From assembly GCF_023343835.1 (NCBI RefSeq), contig NC_064435.1:69574134-69638133 (forward strand): a DNA stretch of 64,000 nt, in the 5' to 3' direction. The notes below the pieces were generated by a model. The model was not told the origin of the DNA. It did not search any database and worked only from the letters and a program-made list of their open reading frames with translations. Origin of the DNA: Lagopus muta (taxonomy: Eukaryota > Chordata > Aves > Galliformes > Phasianidae). Positions 1-15,000 of the stretch are shown here, one piece after another (within the stretch, counting starts at the first letter, position 1; every line of letters starts with the position of its first letter). Made by a program: the position numbers and the translations under genes.

Positions 1-2061
1 TCAAGTTTTTCTTAAAGAACAAGTATATTAATACCAGAGCTTCCTAGTACCTTTTGCACTACAAAGCATACAAGCTGAAACCTGTTTATGAAATCCAGTC
101 TCTAACGGCACCAAGTACCAATAACATACATTGCCTAAAACATTAGAGAAAACACAATTTTAACAAGACTGGTATGAATTCTCTGTACACCGTGGTGATA
201 TCTACAAACCTAGAAGATACGCGTTGCAACCAAAGATACCATTGCAAGCCAGTTATCTATACAAAGATATTAAAAAATTGTATTTGCAATGCATTGATCC
301 TTGAAAATTAAAGCTCTGTTGTACAATCACTCAAAAATAACAGCATTTAGATCAGAACTATGCTGCATGTAGGCCACAGTGTTTGAGGGAACAAACAAAT
401 GATTTTTCAGATTACTTTTATCAGCATAATCAGTTAAGTCCACCTACTGAACAGATCCCCTCTAATGTATATAGAAACAATAGGGAGTTTAACAGCACTA
501 CAATACAGAAAACAATTTAAATAAGACTACACACTTCTTCTCTATCACTTTCTGTAGTAACTAGACAGATCAATACAATGGAAAAGGTATTACTACAAAA
601 GCACGATGACGAAAGAACCAGCAGAATAGAAAGGTGCTATATAAAGAATGGAAGAAGATTGCTCACCTGTATCAGCAGATTCTAGGCTTGCAGGGGAAAG
701 CTCCACCAGTGACAGACCTCCAGAAAGAGACCCTTCCCTGATGGCAGTCAGCCCTTAAATGGGTCTAGGAGAGATACAGCCAGGCTCCACCCCTTCTGGT
801 CACACAGCTGAATTGCGTTCACCTGTGCTTTCATGGCTGACTCAGTCCTTTCCCCAGGTGATCAATCAAGGGTTCAGGCCTGACTCAACAGTTCCCATAC
901 ACTTTCCAGTAAACACTTTGAAAGCAGGTGACACAGCCTTCTTGCTTCTTAGAAGCAGCTTTAATGCTTTTCAGTTCAGGTGGCTCTTTTGTGCTGTTCA
1001 TTATCAGTCCCAGCTGAAGAAGCATATTGACTTGTACCTGATTTTCAGGTTCCTGCTGTACCATCTGTGTTCAGCACACGCTGAACATCCAAGCCTCACT
1101 GTAGCTGATTAATGTTACTAAGCTGGTGAGCTTGAGCAGGAACACCACCATTCTCTCATGCAGCTTTTTAATTCTAGTGGTCTGAATTACGTGCATTAGT
1201 GTACTGCAGCAAAAGTAGCATTCTATGTAAGGTGATGCAAAGAAAAGCCTTTCAGTTTAGGGGCTAAGGAAGGACTGTCACTAATCTTTCAACGAACAAT
1301 TTAGGCTTCCTTTGTAGAATCACCTCAAGCATTCTGTACATCCATTCTGATCTGCTTTTTGACTTCACAAGACTGGTCTGATTTTACAATTGTTTTTCAT
1401 GATTTGGTGATAAGAGGCAGAAAGCAGTACTGTTGTTTAACAGCTTTGTTGCTGGACTAATAACCTTTTATTATATTTGCTTAATTGGTAGATAAAGAGA
1501 TTTGATTGCCATGGTGAAGGCAACGTATTTGTTGACACATAATTCAACATGTATTTTCCCCATAGATAGAGAAAGCAGTGTTTTGTCTTGATGTTCATAT
1601 TTAGAGAGGGTAAATGTCAAGTTTTCAACTCTGACTCTTGAAAAGTTACCCCAAAAAAACTGGCCTAGGAAGAATCTATGAATTTCAGTAGCTTCCTTTC
1701 CAGACAAATGTAACTCGCACCACAGCTGGCCTTGAGTTGGTTAAGCTGATCCCTGCCAAACAGCTTCTGAAAGAGAAGATCAAGACAGTAACTGTACTTT
1801 AAACTGATGGTAACGTCAGGCTGAAAGGCATTTGGGCTTGTAAAGATAGTGAGCTGTAACAGGAAGAGCTGCCAAGTCTCATGAAACTTTTTCCTTCTAT
1901 CTTACATGACATTTTGACGAAAGTTAGGCCTAAGGAAAACAGTCCTTCCCTCAGATCATCTTATTTGTACCTAAGAATAATTAAAATATAAAAGCAAGAA
2001 ATGAGAACGTAGCCTTACAAACGTAGACCATGACAGATCTACCCAAAGAATTTCTGAAGAG

Positions 2062-2081
2062 AAAAAAAAAAAAAAAAAAAA
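2062..2081. repeat. A20 homopolymer
   Basis: An uninterrupted run of 20 adenines. No recognisable retrocopy lies directly upstream of it, so it is treated as a simple repeat rather than a retroposon tail. Confidence 0.8.
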
Positions 2082-5000
2082 GGTCACATTGATTTATGCT
2101 GATTTAGTAACAATTCCAAAAGGAACTAACACAGACTATGTAAAAAAGGGTAAAAAATAAAAATTGAAGTAAATAATACAGTAAGAAGGCCACAGTGCCT
2201 GAACTGGATTGTAGCCAATCTATATTTAACAGTGATAGTTTGAACTTCTGTCCTACAAAAAAATGGAAATTATCAAATATAGAGAAGAACAAGACTAACA
2301 CTCATATAAAAAGCAGAATCCAAATACAGTTCAAAAGCTATAACCAGGAGACATCAAATGGTAAGAACTACTTGATGTAGAAATAGCTAAGAAAAGCACA
2401 AGACTGAAGAAAGAAAAAAAAAAGTCATGAAGCACCACAGGTGCTATGTCTTCCAGCCATCAGTAAGAATATGGCACACATGTGAGCATCTGACCTATCT
2501 CTAGCTCCATCATTCATTGTGTAATGGCACAGGTACTGCCACCCTCAGCAGCAGCCATCTGAAAATGCACTCTTCCAGCAGTAGATGCGGACATGCAGCT
2601 GCCAACTGAGAGGACTTCACCATATAATAGTTTTACTACTACATATATTATGCTGCTGTAAGGAGGAAACCTTCCTCAGCTAACTGATAAAAAGTTCCCT
2701 GCACACCCAACAGGAGCACAAAAAGATGAAAGCAGTGGAGAAAGCCCAAATAATTCCTGCTTGCTCCCAGTCCCACCCAAGGAGCCATCAGCCTCCCTTC
2801 CCAGAACCAGAGGAGGGCAGGGGCATAAAGGTGAATGGAAGCCCAAATTAAGGGCACCATGAGCCATGGGAACTGCAGCAGGAGTATCACTCATTATGGG
2901 ATGCAGAGGAAGAGGAGGCATGAGATTCACTATAGATCATTTGGAAGAGCAACCAGTATCAGGCAAATATCCAAGTCTCCTGTTTCCTGGAAGTGTGCTT
3001 AGGCTGCCTAATTTTCCACTCAGACAAATAATCCTCAGAAGAGTTCTATCTGATCAGGATTTTTATTAGAACAAGCAAACAACCTAATTTAGATGGCACG
3101 TCTGAGAGGCTTACAAGAATAAGGCAGTTCTAGGAAGCTTAAGCATTTGTTAAATCAGTGTGGATTTAACCTGTTATACTTAACTCACTTCGGTAAAAAC
3201 TAGCCAGCCCCTGAAGCCAGAGATTGTTCTCATAGTAGAAGCTGTTTCTATGCCTTTTCAGGGTGATAAATGCAGTTTCCTTTTAAATCAGTGATGCTGT
3301 CACTCAGAGGGGGCTGGAGATTTTTTTGTTCCGGTATTGGTCTTCTGTTTTTTTCGATATTGTTTATTCTGTAACACTTTATTAAAAAAAAAAAAAAATC
3401 TCAAAATTTACTAGAATACACAGTTATTTTAAAATACCACACAACAATGCTACTTTGCTACTATTAGCCTTGCATTCCCTGGACTTTGCTTGACATACCA
3501 GACTGACAACTGAAATTAAAGCACTGAAGCAGCAAGAGACTCTGATCATCTTTGTCACTAAATAGCATTTGTATTCACACATCGTGACCATTATCTGTTC
3601 TGTTCTTGTTCAGAACTGATGCAGGGCGAGATTTATGTTTGCAAATAAACTTCATCAGTGTTGATTATATTCACAAAACTTACATATGAATTAAGCACAA
3701 AGTTAGTCAGGATATAAACTTGGCTTCCACACGTGCTGAAGAAAAGGAAGAAACAATAAAACACACAGGGAAACAAATCATGAGGACCTCTGTAGAGAAT
3801 CCGAATTACAGCACATTTGGACATATGAGTTATTTTGATTTGTGCATGCACTCTGAACTACGTATGTAAGAGCTACGTAGTCCTAGAAAAAAAGACAGAT
3901 CAGCACTGAGATGGCTAGAGTGATGGTGACAGAGAAGACCCTTTGGATTTTGGGCCATACACCACACCACTCATTTCTCTCCCAGAACTTCCGCCGATCC
4001 TCCCATTGTTCATTCTGTGTTCCCTCCTCACACTTTATTTTTCAAAGCTAGAATTGATTAGAGAGCAATGGGAAATGTGCAGAAACAAACCCCCTGCTCT
4101 CACTCAGATATGAAGTGCTCACCAGAAGCACTTGTTTAGAGCAGAGATTCGAGGCTCAACAGCCCAAAGCAAGGGACAACAGAAAGAAGGCAGAAACCCC
4201 CCGATTTGATAAACTCGTTTTCATTGGTCAATACCATCATATCTAAATCCATATTTTTAGTTCAGTGACCCTCAAATGTTCACTTCAAATATACTGAAAT
4301 TTTCCTATGGGATGACAAGACCACGGGCAGCAAACCTACTAACAGTAGATCAGTCCTTTAAATTACTTCTGGTTTCTTCAGAAGCAGCCCACAGTCCTCA
4401 GGGAGAAAGCCATTAATTTTCTATTTTTGACACTGCAAAGACCTCCAGTCACCTCAAAACTTTATTCCACAAGCTTCAGTGGGGTCTTGCAAACATACTT
4501 TATTTTCAAAGAGCACAGCACACACAGTAAACCAAGAAGTATCCCTTCACATTTACTGGTAAAGCAGTTGGCTTTTTTTAACTTTAAAACTTAAACTTAA
4601 CCAACTTGTTTTTTTTTTAACCAATCATAGCAGTTCACTCGGCTGTATTACAGTGATTTTTCAGGGACTACTCAGCAATTCACAGCAAAAACATCAGTTC
4701 CACATTTCAACCGAAGTCTGTAATAGAAAACCCAACATTATACTAAGAAAAAGAAATCAGCAAAAATCCCACCTGAACAAATAACCCAACAAGAAGAACT
4801 ATTGAATGGGTAAAAGGCCTGTGTTCATTTCCCAAGTGATGAAATATAATAAAAATGCTAAATTAAGTACTTAAAACTACTAAACAGCCAGAATTGTTGT
4901 AGACCAAGGCTGTTTTTCAGTCTCAAAACCATATGGGTGGATGTGTTTTTCTTTCATTTACTGGAAATAAAAATCATGCTGTGTCAGCATACAGACAGCT

Positions 5001-5421
5001 AAATAAAACAAGGGGTTTAAAGTTAAATACATGTTAAAAAAAATCTACAGAGAAAAAAGACATTCCTGCAAAACACTAAGTCTTCCTACAAGGTTTGCTG
5101 ATAAAATAAAGCTACCAGTTTACAGAAAAAGAATTTGTGAGAGCACATAATCAAAACTTTAAGACACTATGAAAAATAAAAACAAATGCTGAAATAAGAG
5201 GAAGAAATAAAAAAACAGAATGAAGAAAGAGCCAACAACTAATGAAGTCTTCTTAAGTTAAGGATACGAGGATGAATAAAGATTAACCAACAAACAAAAA
5301 AAAAAAACAAGATTCATTTTTACAGCTTTCACACACAGGAGTAATTTTTTAACAATTAAATATAGAAGCCACATTTTTAATCAAGAATTCCAGAACTCTT
5401 CTGGCAGAAATGTGCTATTTC

Positions 5422-5435
5422 GGGGGGGGGGGGGG
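5422..5435. repeat. G14 homopolymer
   Basis: Fourteen consecutive guanines in otherwise AT-rich DNA. Long G runs are rare, unstable in length and can fold as quadruplexes. Assembly length at such a run is often unreliable. Confidence 0.8.
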
Positions 5436-8083
5436 AAACAGGTTGCAGCTACATCATAAATCTAGACATATGCAAACTGCAAACTTAGGAAAAGAAAAAT
5501 AACTTAAATCAGAATTTATTGTCATTAAATCCGACGTTAGAGTGCCCTCTTGAATCATGTATTTGAAAGAATCATGTTTCCTTGAATAATGCTTCAGTAT
5601 TTGCAAACCATAATAAAAATAAACTACAGAAGTCTGAGGTAATCAATGAGAAATCCCTGTTCCAATCAAGCCTAATGGCATCAGACTCACTTCTGACTCT
5701 CATTTCCCCACAGCTCATTTTTAATACGAATGCACAAATCCAATGAGTGATACACAGATATATGATGCTAGTCTGTCAGACTGCTTTTGGAATGGTTCAA
5801 AGTGCCATACTCTGCCTATAGATACCCTTCCTCTCTTCACCCCACTGTACAGAACATAGAACATAAACAGAAGTTACCTATGCCTACTTCCTCTTCAGAT
5901 CTCTTAATGGTATTGCAATGGTGGTAACATTTTTTTAAAGTACGTTCAGATGAGAAATGTCTTAAAAACAATACTAGTGCAGAATGTAGGTGATACCTGG
6001 TGCCTCATGAGACATATCCTTTATTAAAGTTAAAATACTTTCCCTAAGCCTGGGCCCTGGAAGTGTTTTCCCCACAGATAATACTCATTCCCCTACCCTT
6101 CTGAAGTACTGTATTATAAATTTGATTTTGCATCTCCTTACCTGGCTACAATTCATGAGTCACAAATAAACAGCAATGCAGAGATGGAGGATGAGCTTCC
6201 TTGGAGCAGTATTAGATTAAATGACAGCATATTATCACACTCCAGAGGGTAAGTCAAGAACTTGAAAACACCTAGTAATACAGAAATGCCTAAAGCTCAT
6301 CAAACAAATACACAGATCTGGACAAGCTTGGTTGACACTGGAGTAGCCATACTGACAGCGCAACATACACCAAGCAGTGTGCATATCAGATGGCTCTCTC
6401 GTAATCAAACCACTGCCCAAAGAACTATGATTTATTTTCACACAGATCAAGTTCTACTGAACTTCAGTAAAGCATTACTCATTTGGCAATGCAGCAACAT
6501 TTCTTTTCTGCTAAGATACATCAAGGGACAAGTAGCTCCCAAAACTCAGGTGATTCTACTAGAAAACAATCAAAGATAAAACAATTGTTTTTGTTTTTTT
6601 TCTGTGCATCTGAATTACCTTAATTTTGAACAGCAGTATGCATAGCTTGGGGGTTTCCTTCTTGTGGCTTTAGTCTGGCACTATAATTTGATTAAGCCTG
6701 TTCTCAAAGGCTTTTTTAGTTTTCAAAAGTAACAAATTGGTACTTTGAAGCAGCACATCAATGAAATCATAATTATCTGAGCAATTGGAAGTGTAGCAAT
6801 ATAATTTATACAGTGAAAACTGAAGCCATGGTTATGCTCGTTTGATACCTTACTCGATTAAATACTAGTAAGTGATTGGGAAAACTGAAAATGACATAAA
6901 AAGAAAATGCTTTCTCAGTTCCCTGTATAAATCAGAACAACTCACTTTGTTTTGCACTTCAGGCATGAAAACAAGAAATGCACTGCATTCCTTCATATAA
7001 TAAGGAATAAAAACCCTATAGACCACTGCTTATCTCAGTGTAGATCTTTAAAAAAAGGTGTATGTCCAGAGTAAGAAATAGGCCTCTGCTTTGCTTTAAA
7101 AGCTATCATAAATTCCTCCTTGCCTTGAGAACAGCACTTAATGTTCTTAAAGCTCAGGCCACCACATCATTAATTCTACCTCACTCTCTTCAACAAGTAT
7201 TTCTGGAGCAGCAGGTGATAACTAAGAAGTCCACACCACAGTCTTTAAAGGCAGAACTGGGAAAATCAGATTTGTGTGTTAAAAGGCAAGTAAATTATAA
7301 TACAGTAGACAAATACATAGCCAAACACAAGGGAAAATGTATCTGCTTCATTCCAGGCAATCTAACATGAGTGAATGTCAGTGAAAGCAAGTAGCAGAAA
7401 GATGGATCAAAGCAAAGCATGACAGATGAGACAAACCTTACTTTATCAAAATCTTTTGCTTCTTCCCCTTTACAAATAGTCAGGGAAGGACTCCCGGCTC
7501 AGTAAGCTAACATCCCTTCTGTATAGTCTACTTTAGTAGAAACAGTTTCAGACATCCTTTGAGACTGTAGTTTTAAGGCCATTAAATGGATATTAAACAT
7601 AGACATTTTAGATAAGCCACTGTAGCCCAGTCATATCACTGTAATACTTACATCTCTTAAATAACATTGAAAGAGTTTAGCATAGTTTAACAAGATCTAC
7701 TATGTGACACTGTAGTGAAATGCTGTAAAGGTTGGTTCACCAGTAATAAGTATTCATCAAGAGATAGTCTTGATGTTCACAGCTGCACTTGACCATATGC
7801 AAGACTGCAACCATCCTTTCCATTGCAGGCTCTAGCACATACATTTGCTCCCTCCTTCTTTTTGTGTACATGAGATTCTACTGTACCATTTATTTTCAAG
7901 TCACATACTGTAAGTCCAAGAAATACACCTTCTCAATTGCTAATGAAACATCAATTTTTATTGGCATTTTGTTGACCCAAAAAAAAGTGTCTGATCAGGT
8001 GACAAATTCCTAACTTGTTCCAGCTTAGTTCTACAGATAGTTCACATACAGAGGTCTGACAAACTTACATGGACACTACATAG

Positions 8084-8213
8084 CAAAGTCTCCCTCCTCA
8101 GAGATATTCAGAAGCTGACTGACACGACCATGGGCAACTGACTAGCCAGCCTTGCTTGAGGAGGATTGAACTAAATTATCTTTGGAAGCCCCTTGCAGCC
8201 ATTCTGTTGTTTT
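8084..8213 (+). mobile_element. CR1 LINE, 3' end fragment
   Basis: The stretch follows the usual CR1 3' order. It starts with a 'tctcc..cctcagagatattcagaa' type block, passes through a 'gcttgaggagg.ttgaact' block, and ends with a degraded 'ccattctgtt'. The 5' part is missing and there are many substitutions, so it is a dead copy. It lies about 850 bp beyond the ATPSCKMT stop codon in the opposite orientation to that gene. Confidence 0.8.
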
Positions 8214-8239
8214 ATAATGGGGCCAAGGTAGGCTACTAT

Positions 8240-8245
8240 TTTATT
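8240..8245 (-). terminator. Possible ATPSCKMT poly(A) signal (AATAAA)
   Basis: This is the first canonical AATAAA I find on the minus strand after the ATPSCKMT stop at 9062, about 820 bp downstream. No downstream GU-rich element was judged, so the true 3' end may be elsewhere. Confidence 0.25.
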
Positions 8246-9061
8246 TTCACTTATTGTTAATTGGAGAAGATGGTCAAACTTCACTCAAGAACCAAAAGAA
8301 AGGTAAAGTAAGCAGAATGTTACAAAACAGACAAGTGTTGCAACCATGTTAGAAAAGGACAACCTTAAAGCAGTGATAGCTCCCCACTGCAAATCAGAGA
8401 CCTTAGGACAAAATCAGGGTCATCTGCAAAGACCTATGCCAGCAAGAGCTCATTCCTGCAGTTTTATCTCCATAGAAATAAAGATGCACAATCAGAATGA
8501 AGGGATGCAATTCTGTTAACAAATGTACTCATTATATTTGCTTGTTGTGTCGTATCCCATTTAAAAACACACATTTATGACTGAAGTGCAAAATACCAGC
8601 CTCTCCACACTCTGTTTGCATCGGTTTGATGTATGATGTATATTGATTATGCTTGTTTAGCTTACCTAATGAAGACATTTGGGAACTACGGCTCATTTGA
8701 GAAGCCAATGGCATACCACCCCCAAAAACAGTAGCAAATGTTATATAAGATCAAAAAGAACACACATTTTAGGTTAGCCAATTCAAGTATTTGAACTTAC
8801 AAGTTCCACTTAACATTACTGTACCTTGTTTTACTCCATTTTCCATATCACAGTTATTGATTTCTGTAACGATTTCTCATTCTTTTATCAACCACATTAC
8901 ATCCTTAAACTATACCTTTTTGTGTTTTCAAATAATCAGTGTACTCCCCATCATTTTAGAGAATATAGCCCTCCATACCCTGAGGTATATTTCGCGTTAC
9001 ACTTATCATGTAACAAATGAAGTCAAAGCTGAAAATTTCAGTACATAAACACACTGGATGT

Positions 9062-12000
9062 TCAAGATTCTCTTTCTGGTGTAGTTTTCAGGTTTCTTGC
9101 TTCAAATCCTCCAGAATACTTCAAATCATAGGCCCATACAGTGTCTACTCCCTCTCCAGTTGTATGATCTGGGATCCAGCAGGGGAATGGAAAACGACAA
9201 GCTATGATTCTGGCATTACATTCAAGTTCTTCTTTGAGTTTCTTCTCCAACTCCGGCATCTGTGGAGCAGCAATAGAATACTTCAAGAAACAGTATAAAC
9301 CAGTAGCATTTTCTAATTCAAGTGTCTAAGACAAGCCCAGGAATTGAGATTTTGAGGAAAAAAAACAACCACAAACAAGAAGAAAATACTTAGCAAATTC
9401 TAATTCATTATTTTCTTCACTCATGATTCTTCTCTGTAGAGCATGAGAGTTTAGCACCCTGACTTTATACTATTTGTAACACCTAAGCTGCATAAACTGT
9501 TTGTTGTGTGATACTCAAAAGCCAACACCTCTCATGATTTCCTGTCTAGCCTCAAATCAGTTCTTGGGACACTCAAAATACGTTTGGTCAGCAATCCAAA
9601 GCAAGTTCTCTGCCGGCACTACACAGTAAAGTACTGCTGTGTTAAACAGCTCTGAAATTGAACTTTGTTTCCCCCTGCCTATTAACACACTGACATGAGC
9701 ACCTTCAGCAGTACTGTATGGAACATCATACCCTTTGGCTAAAGAGCTGCTCAGTACAGCTTTTTTCCACTGGCTTTTGAATCAGCCCAATTTCTTAAGG
9801 GGATATATCATTACTCCTTCAGAGCAGAGCAACACTGCCCAAATATTTTATCTTAAATATGCCAAAAATTCCATTACAGACTGGAGAGATGTATTAACAC
9901 ATTTAGACTTCAAAAGAATTTCTTTCCAACCTCAGAGAGATATTTTAATCATAAGGGGAAGAAAAAGAAACCCACTTTACAGATCTATCTTTTCTCTCCT
10001 TTAGAAGAGTCTGATGTTATGCTTAAGTAGATCACTACATATCAGTTTGAAATTCCTTTCTACAAACACTATTTATTATAGCAAGTAATTACAGCAGCAA
10101 GCTCCAGAATTAAAATCTATTCATGTTGATCTTTGATATGGTTTGATATAATGGCATAGCATTTAGCTATTAAAAAGGTTAAAAGGACAGAAACTACTGA
10201 CAAATACAGTTCAATTTAAGTCAGGAAGGACACAAGATAAAACCAAAACAAACAGAACATTTTTTTTTTTCAGTTTGTGTTGTTTTCTAGTATTTCCAAA
10301 AGCTGAAGCTGACTTCCATTATCATACACTTGTAAGTTGTACATTTTTGATGCAGCCTCCCACTATAGCTAGGTTTAGATTACAACTAAATATTTTAATA
10401 AAATTATTCAGAGGTAACTCATTGGTACATCAGATCTATGAAGCATTGCCTGCTCTGATTTTGTCCATATAGCAAATGCTTTTAAACATTTTTGCTACTA
10501 TACCTTAAATAAACGAGAAAAGCAAGCCCAATTTAATCTCTCAAACTGAGCTAACACACCAGAAAAGGAAGGACTAAGTTGGTATAGCCATTACAATAGG
10601 TTACAAATGTGGACCTGGTCCAACCTTTGACAATTAACTCTGAAAGACAGTGACATCTCATGTCTCAAATTAGAAAACTTCATTAATACTTCGGCCAAAA
10701 AGAATCATATCTTTGAGGCGAAGTAGTGTTAAGATAAAACTCACAGTAACTTTAGATGCTATCATCATACTTTATTTGGTATCAATATGATTTTATTGCT
10801 TTTTAAAATGTCTACATAGATATACAGTTCAGTAAAACCTTTTGTATAGTATACATACAGTTACAATTCAACAGAAGTTGTGAACATGAACACCTGGTAA
10901 AAATTCTGTCATCCCATCCCAAATAAATAAGTCTCTTTGCAATGACTCACTGAAAAACATCATCTTCCCCCAGATGATTGTAAGACCAGAGAGGTCTCAC
11001 AGTTTTCCCTGAAGATCAATACATCCCAGCACTGTTAGCTGATCTTGGATGTAAAATAAAAGCACAGTGTGACAGCATCAAATCAGACCATTGTTACTAT
11101 AAAAGCTAAAAGACATCTACTGCCTTCAGTAAAAAAAGAAAAAATGCATTAATTTCTACAAAATCAATTTAGGCATTCAGAAGGCTAAGCATTCACAACT
11201 AGAGAAGTAAATTTAAAAGAGAACAAGTGAATTCATTGTCAGGAAACACAGTAGTTTCTATGTTTGGGTCTGTTACATTTCTGACAGGATTTTTATTGGA
11301 AGTATTCAGCCTGGTATTTACTGAATGCTATTCTGAGACTAATAGCTACTCTTTCCACCATATCTGTTACTAACTTACCCCCATTTTATACAATTACTTT
11401 GAAAATTCAGCCAGTATTTCCAGGGTATTTGTTTACTTCTAGTTTATGGAAATAGCTTTCTTCACCTGCACTTCTGCCCTTGGTGCAAATGCAGAATTTC
11501 TGACTCCAGATTCCAATCTTCACACTGCCCCCTCCTGGAACTCAAGCTAGAGAACACGCAACATTCAAACCTGGAAACATCTATAGCACAAGCACTGTAT
11601 TAGTTCTCACTAAAGCATCACTAGAGAAAAATAAAAAAAGAAGTAAAAAGTAGTGCATTTTCTCTGGTTTTCTACATGATTTTAGGCATGAATGTGAAGT
11701 AGGCATTTAATTCCAATACTGCAAAGAACAAGCAAACTGCAGGGAAACATCCCTATGCTTCTCAGCACACACACCTCCCTATTGCTACCCCAGCAATACT
11801 ATCAGCGTATGATGCAGCATGGCATCATGTAGAGCTCTGCAGCCATTTCATTCCACATCTGCCCCAGCAGAAGAAGGAGCAATACAGAAGCATCTGTAGG
11901 ATATTTCAATTTAATTTCCATGTGCTCATTCAACCTACATAGAAAACACTAATAATAAAATCAAAATAGCAAATCTTAAGATTTTTTTTTCTCTATTCTA

Positions 12001-15000
12001 GTAAAAAGAGAAAAATAAGAACTAGATGAAGCTGAAAGCAAAAGAAAACTCTGACTGATCTAACACACCAAGTAAACAGCATCTATGCAACAATATCTCA
12101 GCAATCTTGAATAACCCATTTTCACCAGAGATGTGTGGATCAACACAAGCTACAAAGCTCTCCTAAAAAGAATACGTGCCTTTATACATACTACACTTGA
12201 AGTATCTGCCTCTCTTTCTAAATCCTCAACGTCTAACAGGAGCAAGGGATTATTTCAGTACACTAGCTGCTGGCCTGACCGGAGGTGAAAGCATTTTTGG
12301 ATAACACAATGGAAGTTCAGCACTGCAAGTAACAAGTTCACAGAAAGCAGCTGTAAACAGTTTGCAGGAAGATTGAGCAGGGAACATCCCATTTCTTTCC
12401 AGTGTGAAAAACTGAAATTTTGAAGAACCAATCTATCACCTTCTCAAAGCACCTTCAGCACAACAGTTTTCATTTTACTTCTGACCTTGACTAACGGATA
12501 GCAAAGACACCAAAAACAACCCCAGCCTGTATATTGCCACAAGTTTTATCAGGTTTTATCACAAACATAAACAACTGAAAATACCTAGATACTAGTACTA
12601 CCTTTGATGTTTCGTAGGTTAATTTGTTTTGCAGATGAACTGGTTTTGAAGCATTTAAACAACGCAAAATTGGTAAACTTACCATTTGAGGCACCCCAAA
12701 AACAACAACATTTGTATAACGTGAAAAAGAAACCTAGAAAGAAATAACAAATCTTAAAAATATATATGAAAAACAACAAAAAAAAAACCCACACCATTTA
12801 TAATTTCAAAAGTCCTCATCATTCTTCTAGTTAAGCCCTCTAACTACAGTCCTTTTAACAGGAACTTAGTTCAAAAAATACCAAGAACTGAAATCCTGTA
12901 TCAACTTCACGTGAATTTTCATATACAGACCACTTTAAAATGCTGTGAACTAGACAACTACAGCCTGGTCACGAATGTGGCATCAGTTCCAGGAGGACAA
13001 GAAAATCCTTGTGGAACTTCACTCACTGCTAAGTTTTGCCAGAACTCCTATTTACATTGAGGTCTGTTATGCTTATGCTAGATGTTAGCTAGAAATTGAA
13101 GTTTCCTATTTCAGTGCCTGGGTTCTTCTCACCAGCACCCAGTTTTCCAACACTCCTTACTTAAACAGAGATTTAAAAAGAGTACATTCGCACTTGTTCA
13201 CCAAATTCCTTGCATTCACTTTACCAATTATGAAATACCACTTGAAGACTGATAGGAATAGCTGGAGAGAGACAAATACAACAACAAAAAAAAAATCTAA
13301 CTGAAGAAGCGATTTTCATTGGATTGAACACTGCAAAAAAATTCTCAGTTGCACCTTAAGTGTTGCTTAAAGCAACACTTGAAATGACATAACACACTGC
13401 ATAAAAGAACACGCATCTAAGGAAATATCAAATTAAGCTTGTGTGTTATTGACTCAACAGAAAGGGGTCTCAGGGAAGCTTGACATTACAGCAGCCTCGA
13501 TCACTCAACATAGGAGTACAACACAGTATGCTCAAGGAGCATAGTGTGCAAGTGCAGCAAGACACTGAAGCACAAAAGCAGCAAAGCAGCGTGCTGCGTG
13601 GTGACCTTTGCCTCTACAGTTGAAGGACTCTTCCCAAAGTCCAGTACAGCAACCTGTGGTCAGACAGCATTCTAGTTCTTTCAAGAAAGTAACCTCCAAA
13701 TCAAGTAAATCTCTCAGACATTCCAGATTCATTCTTAGCTTCTTCACCACCTACCTTCCATAGATCCGAAATATAAAACTTGGCGTTGTGATGTACCCCA
13801 TCCCTCCAGGCACGGTATCTGGAGTACCAGACTAACCAGGGATTTAACTCATAACCAACAGCTTCAAATCCCCTTTTTGCAGCTGCTATCACCTACAAAG
13901 AAGGAAAAAAAAACCTTCACTTAGAAACAGAGAAAGTGCTCAAAAGTACATTCACCTCAACACATAAGAGAGACTTATTTATAATGCAAATCAAAGGAAT
14001 GCACTTCAGTAAGTAATCAGATCTTATTTCCTAAGAGACTATTAGTATAGCAACCAAAAATTCAAACTGTATTTTACTTTAGTGACAAGTTCCATTGAAA
14101 CTGATATTGATACAAAAAAAAAAATAAATCATTTAAACATCACAGGACAAAGCTGCAAGCTTCTTGTACATCTATGATTTACACCAAAGTTAAACTTAAC
14201 ATATTCATGATACTACCTTTGATCTAAAGATTACTAAAACTGATCATGGAGACAGTGTAACACACAGGCAGATGTGCTCAGAGCATTTAACCTTGTTGAG
14301 AAGCAGTGATAGGCAGGCATTTGATAGGTCATTTTGGATTTCAAGCTGGCATCTTTCAATAGAAGGACTTTAAAAGTACGCTCCTTTGAATTAAATCTTG
14401 ACTCAAAACTGTTAAGCTGTATAGCAAACGCCTTCAAAAACAGATCAAAACTCGCTGATTTTACAGTTTTGTTTTTTTAGGGTAAATACCAACCAAAAAG
14501 GCACTAGTTCTTAGAAACATCAAAAAACTGGATTCAGTCATAATTTAAAAGCTTACTGCCAAGCTCTAATCACGAAAAGCCTGATTTATTATAAATTACA
14601 GAAGAGATAAGGTGGAGTCAGGAAGAAATGCAAGTTTTTTCATACAATATCCCATATGTTGTCTGCACATCATGCTATTAAAATTATTCTTCTTCCATCA
14701 TGCACACCAATTTGCAAGCATACAGAAACATTTTTACCATGCTTAAAATAAAGATATGGTCACATTTATCCACATACAACATGAGTGGGTGCTAAATACC
14801 TAAGAATATACGACCAGAAGCTCAACTTTTTTCAACACAGATGCACTAAGGCAATACCTAGCATCCAGCTTTAGGCACCTGGCCCTCCAAGTGGCCTTCA
14901 GTTTTCATTTAGGTAATGATGTGCATACACACATTTTAATACACACACATACACACAAATCAGATGCTCAGGTACTATATACATTCACATATATACATTC

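Larger units (their letters stand above)
1..8083. other. AT-rich 3' flank of ATPSCKMT, no supported gene
   Basis: No open frame here resembles a known protein, and the longest (about 117 codons near 759-1112) has no family resemblance. I see homopolymer tracts, including a 20-base A run at 2062-2081 and a 14-base G run at 5422-5435. A promoter-like unit lies on the minus strand around 640-900. The stretch could include distal 3' UTR of ATPSCKMT or plain intergenic DNA. Confidence 0.5.
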
